The notes under the pieces: model-generated
What the model was told of the DNA's origin: nothing
The model's database searches: none
What the model saw: only the letters and a program-made list of their open reading frames with translations
Assembly (NCBI RefSeq): GCF_039538365.1
Contig: NZ_BAABCA010000002.1
Location: 248,001-312,000 of the forward strand
DNA: 64,000 nt
Reading direction: 5' to 3'
From: Postechiella marina
Lineage (GTDB): Bacteria > Bacteroidota > Bacteroidia > Flavobacteriales > Flavobacteriaceae
Program-made: the position numbers and the translations under genes
Shown: positions 52,301 to 58,367 of the stretch, piece after piece
How the letters are laid out: each line of letters starts with the position of its first letter
Position numbering within the stretch: position 1 is the first letter of the stretch

Positions 52301-52467
52301 GTTTCTGCATTGGCTCCTGTATAGTTTGCTGTTACCTTAATGGTTGGAGGTGCAATATCTGGGTATTCCTCTATAGGTAAGGTAGATATACTAATAACTC
52401 CTAGTAAAACTATGATAATAGAAATTACTGTCGAAAGCACGGGTCTTTCAATAAATGTTTTTAACAT
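49330..52467 (-). CDS. RND multidrug efflux transporter, inner-membrane subunit (HAE1/AcrB type)
   Basis: 1045 residues, as usual. Twelve membrane helices and two large periplasmic loops. The proton-relay Asp pair is in LVLAIGIVVDDAIVVVEAV and the matching Lys in LLAKNAILIVEFA. The start MLKTFIERPVLSTVISI and IKVTANYTGANAETVLESV are HAE1 hallmarks. It exports hydrophobic or amphiphilic drugs using proton motive force. It is 22 nt from the adaptor gene and 4 nt before the outer-membrane factor. Substrates cannot be told from sequence. Confidence 0.96.
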   Translation of the reverse strand: MLKTFIERPVLSTVISIIIVLLGVISISTLPIEEYPDIAPPTIKVTANYTGANAETVLESVIIPIEEQINGVEGMTYITSTASNTGAAEITVYFDQEIDADIAAVNVQNRVARATPLLPQEVTQTGIITQKQETSALMFISMYSESENYDATFIQNYLKINVIPAMQRISGVGDVSVFSQQDYAMRIWLNPEKLASYNLMPSDITAVLAEQNLEAAAGSLGQNNGESFSYTLTYSGRFKEEAQYSDIVIKALGNGEFLRLKDVATIELDAQSYASNAMSMGNPAVFMGIFQTKGSNAQEIIENIKVTLEQVKADLPEGLDVFVPYDTSLFLNASIEKVVSTLLEAFLLVFLVVFIFLQDFRSTLIPAIAVPVSIIGTFFFLNVFGYSINLLTLFALVLAIGIVVDDAIVVVEAVHAKMDEGEHNPKKATLTAMNEISGAIISITLVMAAVFIPVTFITGPTGVFYEQFGVTLIIAILISAVNALTLSPALCALLLKEHKDDEELKGKGPLQRFYTLFNRGFNATIERYGKSVQFLYKRKFVSVLLLIIAVVGIFWASSTTPTGFVPNEDRGIVFANIELPPGASLDRTDAVSRKLYSQIEGIEGITAVNFIKGRSLISGAGSNFGFGIIKLDNWEDREDPSLSAQAITGKLFGVAAGIPDANIIFFSPPSIRGFGNSAGFEINLLDKFGGEFSDLDQANKDFSMALMSHPEIKYATSSFSTNYPQYEMEVNVPLAKEKGVSVTSIFSTLQGYIGGIYASDFSRFGKQFRVYIQALPEDRADESALNSMYVRTDSGEMTPITQFVTLKRVYGPQSVTRFNLFNSTMISGATNEGYSTGDAIRVIEEEVAKLPSNYTVAYSGLTREEVNAGNQTTFIFILSILFVYFLLSAQYESYLLPFAVVLSLPFGVFGAYISTKFLGLENNIYFQIALIMLIGLLAKNAILIVEFALQRRKNGESIVDAAVDGAKSRLRPILMTSFAFILGLMPLALAKGVGAEGNNSIGSGAAGGMLIGTILGVFVIPILFILFQWLQEKVSGKPAVQTIEE

Positions 52468-52489
52468 GACTAATATGTATTTTGTTTAT

Positions 52490-53620
52490 TTAATTTCTAA
52501 ATAAGGTTGCAACCGGAGTAATGGCCTCTTCAAAAGATGTTTCTTGAGGTGTAATAACCATTCCGTTTCTTAATTTACCTACTCCAGAAATTACAATTTT
52601 GTCTTTTAAGTCTACACCAGATTCTACAACATATAAATTATCAACTGTACCTTTAACTTTTACAATAGAAGTTCCTACTTTATTGTCTTCTCCAAGTTTA
52701 AAAATCATGATATTACCTTGTTGCTCGAAAGTTGCTGTTTGCGGAATAACAATGGCGTCTTTATACTCGGTTGGAATTCTTATTTTACCACTATTTCCAT
52801 TAGTTAAAATTTCGTTTGGATTATTAAAAGCAGCTCTAATTTTTATAGTTCCTGTATTTTGATTGATTTGACCTGTACTCGTTTGAATACGCCCTTTTTC
52901 AGAATAAATTTTTCCGTTAGCCAACACTAAACTTAAATCTGGAGAGTTTTTAATACGCTCTGCTTTACTTTTTCCACCATTTCTCTGTAAATGATCTATA
53001 TATTGTGCTTCGTTAAAACTAAAGAAAGCATAAACTTGATCGATTTCGCTAACTGTTGTTAATGGTGTTGCATCATTAGGGCTAATTAAAGCGCCTTCTC
53101 TAAAATTAATTGCACCAACATAACCATCTATTGGGCTTTTAATAGTTGCATAACCAATATTTGCAGTAACACTGCTATAGTTTGCCTTTGCTTGAGCTAA
53201 ATTTGCTTTTGCTGTTTCTAATTGTACAGGGCTAATAATGTTTTTTTCTACGAGAGGAATTAATTTATCTACCTCTACTTGTGCTACATTAACCTGTGCT
53301 TTTGCTGCTCCAGCATCCTGACTTAAAGACTGTGTTTCTAACTTAAATAACACTTGTCCTTTACGTACTTTTTCGCCTTCATCTACATATACTTTTTCTA
53401 TATAGCCCGATGTTTTTGCTCTTACATCACTATTTACAATACCCTCTATGGTTGTTGGATATTCTGAAAAACCTGTTACAGTTTTATGTTGTATTTGTGC
53501 CACAGGAAAAGATGCAGGTGGCGCTTCTGCTGGTTTTGCTTTTTGCTCGCTGTTGCCACAACTAACAATAACTAAGAATAAACTTAGTGTTAATACGGTA
53601 TATGTTTTAATATTTCTCAT
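52490..53620 (-). CDS. RND efflux periplasmic adaptor (membrane fusion protein)
   Basis: 376 residues with a lipoprotein signal (MRNIKTYTVLTLSLFLVIVS, then CGNSEQK). The mature chain has the two biotinyl-lipoyl-like half-motifs (SGYIEKVYVDEGEKVRKGQV and IKSPIDGYVGAINFREGALI), the helical hairpin between them, and a beta-barrel domain. It links the RND pump to the outer-membrane factor. The regulator gene ends 12 nt upstream and the pump starts 22 nt downstream, all one operon. Confidence 0.94.
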   Translation of the reverse strand: MRNIKTYTVLTLSLFLVIVSCGNSEQKAKPAEAPPASFPVAQIQHKTVTGFSEYPTTIEGIVNSDVRAKTSGYIEKVYVDEGEKVRKGQVLFKLETQSLSQDAGAAKAQVNVAQVEVDKLIPLVEKNIISPVQLETAKANLAQAKANYSSVTANIGYATIKSPIDGYVGAINFREGALISPNDATPLTTVSEIDQVYAFFSFNEAQYIDHLQRNGGKSKAERIKNSPDLSLVLANGKIYSEKGRIQTSTGQINQNTGTIKIRAAFNNPNEILTNGNSGKIRIPTEYKDAIVIPQTATFEQQGNIMIFKLGEDNKVGTSIVKVKGTVDNLYVVESGVDLKDKIVISGVGKLRNGMVITPQETSFEEAITPVATLFRN

Positions 53621-53632
53621 TTTTATTGGTTT

Positions 53633-54133
53633 TTAGATCTCGAATGTTTTATCCGTTAATTTGTTTCTTAATTCTTTAATAGAAGCCGAAGCTTCATCTA
53701 TAAATTTTAAATAATCGTTATGAAAGTTCAAATCAAATTTCTCTTCTGTTTTCTCTATTTTCTGGTTATTAATACTGTTTTTATATGCTTTTATTTCTAA
53801 ATGTAGTTCTCGTACTTCTTGCCACTCGTTAATTAAATTATCTATATGATGAATAATAGAATCTTTATTTATTATAAAATATTTTTTTCTATCTCCAGTC
53901 TTCGTGAAATATTCTAATTTGTTTAACCCTTGTAAATGGTTTATATGTGTTGAAATGGTACTTTTACTTGCACATAAAAGTTTAACCAACTCTTCAAAAG
54001 TGGTTCCTTTTTTACCTGTAAGAATTACATATGCCATTATGCGTGCTGCAACTGGCGCTAATTGCTCTCTATTTTCTAAATGCACTCCTAGTTTTTCGAC
54101 TAATCGCATTTTATGTTCACAAATATTTTCCAT
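53633..54133 (-). CDS. GbsR/MarR-like transcriptional regulator
   Basis: 166 residues with a winged helix-turn-helix (about 20-85; GTTFEELVKLLCASKSTIST, HLQGLNKLEYFTKTGDRKKY) and a helical C-terminal dimerisation part. It is the first gene of the efflux operon, 12 nt before the adaptor gene. A perfect palindrome sits in its promoter, so auto-repression is likely: the pump and both regulators would then be released by a ligand. The GbsR label is from similarity of pattern. Confidence 0.85.
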   Translation of the reverse strand: MENICEHKMRLVEKLGVHLENREQLAPVAARIMAYVILTGKKGTTFEELVKLLCASKSTISTHINHLQGLNKLEYFTKTGDRKKYFIINKDSIIHHIDNLINEWQEVRELHLEIKAYKNSINNQKIEKTEEKFDLNFHNDYLKFIDEASASIKELRNKLTDKTFEI

Positions 54134-54194
54134 GCTCTATAATTTTAACATCAATTTTACCGCACCACATTATACTTTGCAATAAAATTCTCTG

Positions 54195-54202
54195 CAAATA
54201 TA
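54195..54202 (-). promoter_or_regulatory. -7 box of the efflux operon
   Basis: TATATTTG on the minus strand, a perfect TAnnTTTG match, 61 nt before the regulator ATG. The region 21 nt upstream carries TTCG where a TTTG -33 box is expected. Confidence 0.6.
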
Positions 54203-54209
54203 CTTTAAG

Positions 54210-54227
54210 GTTCGGAACAAACCGAAC
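54210..54227. promoter_or_regulatory. Operator-like palindrome in the efflux promoter
   Basis: GTTCGG-AACAAA-CCGAAC: 6-bp perfect arms around six bases. It lies in the spacer between the -33 and -7 positions of the operon promoter, so a bound dimer would block RNA polymerase. The most likely ligand protein is the GbsR/MarR-like regulator encoded first in the operon. Confidence 0.65.
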
Positions 54228-54249
54228 TAAACGAAGTTAAATTGTTGTT

Positions 54250-54282
54250 AAATAAAAAACCCTACTATTAACAGTAGGGTTT
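54250..54282 (-). terminator. Terminator after pheS
   Basis: On the minus strand AAACCCTACT and AGTAGGGTTT pair and are followed by TTTTTATTT. It lies 26-58 nt after the pheS stop and before the efflux promoter. Confidence 0.85.
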
Positions 54283-54307
54283 AAAATATATCTATTTGGT
54301 TTTAAAT

Positions 54308-55327
54308 TTATAAAGCCGATTTAAATTGCTCTAAGAAACGTACATCGTTTTCACTTAATAAACGAATATCGCTAATTTGGTGTAATAACATAGCTATACG
54401 ATCTATACCTACACCAAATGCAAATCCAGAATATTCTTCTGCATCAATACCGCAATTGGTTAATACGTTAGGATCTACCATACCACAACCACCTATTTCT
54501 AACCAACCTGTTCCTTTGGTTATTTTATAATCGGTTTCTGTTTCTAGTCCCCAATACACATCTATTTCTGCACTTGGTTCTGTAAACGGAAAGTAAGAAG
54601 GGCGTAAACGTATTTTAGATTTGCCAAACATTTCGGTTGTAAAATGTTGTAGTGTTTGCTTAAGGTCTGCAAAACTAACGTCTTTATCTATATATAAACC
54701 TTCTACTTGATGAAAAAAACAGTGAGAACGTGCCGAGATTGCTTCGTTTCTATAAACTCTACCTGGAGAAATGGTACGAATTGGCGGTTTATTATTTTCC
54801 ATGTAACGTACTTGTACAGAACTGGTGTGTGTACGTAATAAAATATCTGGATTGGTTTGTATAAAGAATGTATCCTGCATATCGCGGGCTGGATGATACT
54901 CTGGTAAGTTTAATGCTGTAAAGTTATGCCAATCGTCTTCTATCTCTGGCCCCTCGCTTACATTAAAACCAATTCGAGAAAAGATATCTGTAATTTGATT
55001 TTTTACGATAGATATAGGGTGACGCGCTCCAATTTGTATAGGCGCTCCTGGTCTAGATAAATCGCCATAAATACCCTTTTCTTCTTCGTTACCTTCTAAC
55101 TCTGCCTTTAAAGCATTTACTTTATCTTCTGCTGTTTTCTTTAAGGCATTAATAACTTGGCCAAATTCTTTTTTTTGATCGTTTGCAACGTTTTTAAACT
55201 CTGCAAAATATTGTTTTACAACACCTTTTTGTCCTAAAAGCTTTATTCTAAAGGCTTCTACTTCTTCTTTAGTTTGTGCTTTAAATCCTTCTGCTTCTTC
55301 TATAAGTTCTTTTATCTTATCTATCAT
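54308..55327 (-). CDS. pheS: Phenylalanyl-tRNA synthetase, alpha subunit
   Basis: 339 residues, the normal size. With PheT it charges tRNA-Phe. The N-terminal coiled coil (about 1-90; KELIEEAEGFKAQTKEEVEA) is followed by the class II catalytic core: GARHPISI and PEIEDDWHNFTALNLP, motif 2 RTISPGRVYRNE, the substrate loop HCFFHQVEGLYIDKDVSF, and motif 3 GFAFGVGIDRIAML. pheT is not in the window. A TAAATTTG box sits 20 nt upstream. Confidence 0.97.
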   Translation of the reverse strand: MIDKIKELIEEAEGFKAQTKEEVEAFRIKLLGQKGVVKQYFAEFKNVANDQKKEFGQVINALKKTAEDKVNALKAELEGNEEEKGIYGDLSRPGAPIQIGARHPISIVKNQITDIFSRIGFNVSEGPEIEDDWHNFTALNLPEYHPARDMQDTFFIQTNPDILLRTHTSSVQVRYMENNKPPIRTISPGRVYRNEAISARSHCFFHQVEGLYIDKDVSFADLKQTLQHFTTEMFGKSKIRLRPSYFPFTEPSAEIDVYWGLETETDYKITKGTGWLEIGGCGMVDPNVLTNCGIDAEEYSGFAFGVGIDRIAMLLHQISDIRLLSENDVRFLEQFKSAL

Positions 55328-55346
55328 GACATTCTTAAAATGATGG

Positions 55347-55354
55347 CAAATTTA
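55347..55354 (-). promoter_or_regulatory. -7 box of pheS
   Basis: TAAATTTG on the minus strand, a TAnnTTTG match, ends 20 nt before the pheS ATG. The dispersed repeat copy C starts 19 nt further upstream. Confidence 0.5.
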
Positions 55355-55372
55355 CTGTTTTTTACGCAAATT

Positions 55373-55464
55373 GCGTTAGGGATTGTAGTGGAAATCCTTT
55401 TGCTTTTTTGCAAAAGATTGCAACGTAAAGCCCGACTTTTTGTTTTTCTCAAAAAGTAACGCCC
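55373..55464 (-). repeat. Dispersed 3' element, copy C (after the 118-residue gene)
   Basis: On the minus strand it starts GGGCGTTAC, has the core AGTCGGGCTTTAC and ends ATCCCTAACGC. The first hairpin is CTTTTTG/CAAAAAG and the second TTTTGC-aaaaaa-GCAAAA, both different in sequence from copies A and B. It starts 6 nt after the upstream stop codon. Confidence 0.82.
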
Positions 55465-55469
55465 TAATA

Positions 55470-55826
55470 TTAATTAATATACTCGGTTTCTACAAAATAG
55501 TTTACAATGGCTTCCTTCATTAAAATACTTTGTTCTCCTGCTTTTAAATTGGGCAATTCTGCTAGTGTTTTATAATGTGGCCAACCGTCGTTATCTACAA
55601 AATCGAGCTCGTAATACCCATACGGTGTTAATAATTTACATATGGCAATATGCATAAGATCTAGTTTTTGATCTTTTTTAAACGTTCGGTCTAGTTGCCC
55701 TAATTCTTGAACGCCAATTAGATATATTATAGCATCAAGATCTAGAGTGTCTCCGTCTGCAAACTGATTGGATAACTTGGTTACCACAGCGCTCCATCTT
55801 TCTTTTAATTGTTCGTCTCTTGCCAT
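55470..55826 (-). CDS. Conserved-looking cytoplasmic protein of unknown function
   Basis: 118 residues starting MARDEQLKERWSAVVTKLSN. The chain is mostly helical (LDLDAIIYLIGVQELGQLDR, LDLMHIAICKLLTPYGYYEL) and then DNDGWPHYKTLAELPNLKA; no signal peptide or membrane segment. No family is recognised. It reads toward pheS with copy C of the repeat between them, and is divergent from cvpA with about 120 nt for both promoters. Confidence 0.75.
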   Translation of the reverse strand: MARDEQLKERWSAVVTKLSNQFADGDTLDLDAIIYLIGVQELGQLDRTFKKDQKLDLMHIAICKLLTPYGYYELDFVDNDGWPHYKTLAELPNLKAGEQSILMKEAIVNYFVETEYIN

Positions 55827-55922
55827 TTAAATTTATGTCTTTTATTTAAAAAGTCAAAGTTAATGAACCTTGTTGTTATTTTTAGTTGCTTGTTGGCTAA
55901 ATACACATTATTTCTTTTATTT

Positions 55923-55930
55923 TATATTTG
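55923..55930 (+). promoter_or_regulatory. -7 box of cvpA
   Basis: TATATTTG, 17 nt before the ATG at 55948. Its place inside the longer open frame from 55870 supports the downstream start. Confidence 0.6.
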
Positions 55931-55947
55931 TGAAAATTCTGTTTACT

Positions 55948-56466
55948 ATGAGTGTTATTGATATGGTTTTGGCTGCTGCAATTTTATTTGGACTTGTTCG
56001 CGGTTTTATGAAAGGTCTTTTTGTGGAGGTAGCCTCTTTAGTTGCTTTAATTGCTGGAGTTTATGGCGCAATACATTTTAGTAATTTTGCTTCGGATTTT
56101 CTTGAAACTAAGGTAGACTGGAACGAAAAAACAATTAACGTTGTAGCTTTTGCTATTACTTTTGTTATTATAATTTTAGCTATTGCGTTGGCTGGAAAAG
56201 CCTTAACTAAACTAGCAGATTTTGCTGCGCTAGGCGTAATAAACAAAATACTTGGTGCTGCTTTTGGTGCTTTAAAAATTGGTTTAATTTTAAGCGTTCT
56301 ATTAATTGTTTTTGATAGATTTAATAGTACAATTGCTTTTGCAGATGAAGAAACACTTGATGAGTCTGTGCTTTATACTCCGGTTAAGGCTTTAGTGCCT
56401 ATGTTATTTCCTGATATTTTAAGGCCTAAAGAAAAAGAGGAAGAACCTACTGCTGAGACAGTATAA
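55948..56466 (+). CDS. CvpA family membrane protein
   Basis: 172 residues from the ATG at 55948; the longer frame from 55870 is rejected because a -7 box lies inside it. Four membrane segments (VIDMVLAAAILFGLVRGFMK, VEVASLVALIAGVYGAIHF, a third near 65-85 and a fourth near 105-130) and an acidic tail. Family members are needed for colicin V production in E. coli; their wider role, perhaps in envelope homeostasis, is unclear. A single gene, ended by a long hairpin. Confidence 0.88.
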   Translation: MSVIDMVLAAAILFGLVRGFMKGLFVEVASLVALIAGVYGAIHFSNFASDFLETKVDWNEKTINVVAFAITFVIIILAIALAGKALTKLADFAALGVINKILGAAFGALKIGLILSVLLIVFDRFNSTIAFADEETLDESVLYTPVKALVPMLFPDILRPKEKEEEPTAETV

Positions 56467-56518
56467 AAACAAATATTGTGAAACCAAATAATTTTGGTTT
56501 CACAATATTTGTTTTTTA
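56467..56518. terminator. Long bidirectional terminator between cvpA and the aldolase gene
   Basis: AACAAATATTGTGAAACCAAA pairs with its perfect complement over about 21 bp around a 4-nt loop and runs into TTTTTT; A-rich on the left, so it works on both strands. Confidence 0.93.
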
Positions 56519-57280
56519 TTATTTTTTTAATTGGCTAGTTATGCTTTTAAAGGTATTCATTACCAAACCTACATCTACTGCATAAGATATGTATTGCACG
56601 CCTATATCTCGCCATTTTTTTGCGTTGTCTACAGACTCTGTAAATGTGCCTACTGCTTTACCGTGCTTTCTTGCTAATGCTACAGCATCTTTCATGCTAC
56701 TAACCACTTTTTCGTGATGCACTTGGCCTGGCACACCGCAAGATTGCGATAAATCGTAAGGTCCTAGAAAAATAACATCTATACCTTCTACAGATAAAAT
56801 TTCTTCTAGATTTTCTATACCTTCCAATCCTTCTATATGAATAATTGACATGACATCGTTATTCGCTTTTCCAAAATGATCTGCTGGCTCTATATTAGTA
56901 TATTCTGCTGCGCGAACATAACGACACATACCACGCTCGCCTACAGGAAAAAATTTTGTTGCTTTTACTACACTTTCGGCATCGGTTTTGGTACAAATTT
57001 GCGGTACTTGTATACATTTTACACCAATATCTAAAAGTCTTAAAATTAAAGTTTCATTATTTTCGGTTACTCTTACTACTGGAGTAATGCCTCTGGCCTC
57101 GGCAGCTCTAACCATGTTTTGCGTAGACTCTATACTAAAAGGACCATGCTCCATATCTATAATTACAAAATCGAAGTTACTTAAAGCTGCAATTTCTACT
57201 ATGGTTGGGTCTTGAATTTTACAAAAAGGACCATAAACACTGTTTCCTTGTTGTAGACTTTCCTTTAATTTATTTTTCAT
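56519..57280 (-). CDS. HpcH/HpaI-family aldolase/citrate lyase-type protein
   Basis: 253 residues in the HpcH/HpaI TIM barrel. These enzymes cleave 2-keto-3-deoxy sugar acids or homologs to pyruvate and an aldehyde with a divalent metal. Metal and substrate residues are seen in VIIDMEHGPFS, the phosphate/CoA-type motif PVVRVTE, the Glu-Asp pair in HIEGLEGIENL and VIFLGPYDLSQS. The substrate is not clear, perhaps a 2-dehydro-3-deoxy-glucarate type acid. It is convergent with cvpA and shares its terminator. Confidence 0.88.
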   Translation of the reverse strand: MKNKLKESLQQGNSVYGPFCKIQDPTIVEIAALSNFDFVIIDMEHGPFSIESTQNMVRAAEARGITPVVRVTENNETLILRLLDIGVKCIQVPQICTKTDAESVVKATKFFPVGERGMCRYVRAAEYTNIEPADHFGKANNDVMSIIHIEGLEGIENLEEILSVEGIDVIFLGPYDLSQSCGVPGQVHHEKVVSSMKDAVALARKHGKAVGTFTESVDNAKKWRDIGVQYISYAVDVGLVMNTFKSITSQLKK

Positions 57281-57523
57281 TTGTTATTGTTTTCAAAAGA
57301 GATTCAAAAATATTTTATATAATCTAAAAAGCAAATATTTATAAAATGACTATTAAGTTATGATGCATATGGACTAAAGTATGGCACGTATTTCCTTTTT
57401 TAATCTTTTACATTATAAAAACAATAGGTTAAAATTACATTTTATAAGGTATAAAAGTATGTGTTTGGTTAATCTTGATAGTCTTAAAACTTATCTAAAG
57501 CTATCCATATTTTATCCTATATT

Positions 57524-58366
57524 CTAATTTTTTAAAAAATGAATTGCATGATCTATAACTTGTTGCAGATGATTTGGGATTTCTTGTTCTGTCCAAGGGT
57601 GAGACACTCCAAAAACATGGTTTGCATCTTTAATTACAACCAAATGACTATTTGCATTCCATTGATGCAGTAAATTAGCTTCTTTAATAATAACACTTGT
57701 ATCTGCATCGCCATGAATTATTAAATGTGGTATACTTAAAGACTTAACCGCTCTACTTATAGTTAATCGTTCTTCGTTTAAAACAAAATCTGTATAAAAC
57801 TGAAAGTAATGAGGCATTTGCTGTTTTGTACGTCCGTTTTGCACGAAATACACATTGGTTTCTTTCCATTTCTTTAAAGCTTCACCTTTAGGAAATCGCG
57901 ATGCGTAATTGCTAACTCCTGCTAAACTAACTACCTTTTTAATTCTGGAGTCTTCGCTAGCTTTTATAGATACTATACCGCCACCTCTACTATGACCTAT
58001 TAAAGTTATATTATTTAAATCTGCTTCATCTTTAAACTCTGGATTACTGCAAATCCAATTTATAACAGATTCTAAATCGCTTAACTCTTTAGTGTAATTA
58101 TTATTTCCAAAGGCTTCTAAATCTGGAAAATCTATAGGGTTTTCTATAGTACCGCCATTATGAGAAAAATTAAACTTAACAAAAAAGAAATTTTGCTTAG
58201 CAAATGCATTTGCTACCATGTTCCAAGCTCCCCAATCTTTAAAACCCTTATAACCATGACAAAATATAACAACGGGTTTGGGTTTACTATTTTGCTTATA
58301 ATTCAAATCTATAAGTATAGGTTTATCGTTTTCGCTACTAATAACACTATTTTTTCTTGCCTCCAT
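57524..58366 (-). CDS. Alpha/beta hydrolase
   Basis: 280 residues, cytoplasmic. The oxyanion loop is VIFCHGYKGFKDWG, the nucleophile elbow LIGHSRGGG (Ser), the acid in HGDADTS (Asp) and the His in DANHVFG; together the triad of dienelactone-hydrolase/esterase-type enzymes. No signal peptide, so a soluble esterase or peptidase-like role, substrate unknown. It starts 1 nt after addB and probably shares its transcript. Confidence 0.88.
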   Translation of the reverse strand: MEARKNSVISSENDKPILIDLNYKQNSKPKPVVIFCHGYKGFKDWGAWNMVANAFAKQNFFFVKFNFSHNGGTIENPIDFPDLEAFGNNNYTKELSDLESVINWICSNPEFKDEADLNNITLIGHSRGGGIVSIKASEDSRIKKVVSLAGVSNYASRFPKGEALKKWKETNVYFVQNGRTKQQMPHYFQFYTDFVLNEERLTISRAVKSLSIPHLIIHGDADTSVIIKEANLLHQWNANSHLVVIKDANHVFGVSHPWTEQEIPNHLQQVIDHAIHFLKN

Positions 58367-58367
58367 T

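Noticed and set aside
55870..55947. Longer N-terminus for CvpA
   Set aside because: A TATATTTG promoter box lies inside this stretch and the extra residues do not match the family start.
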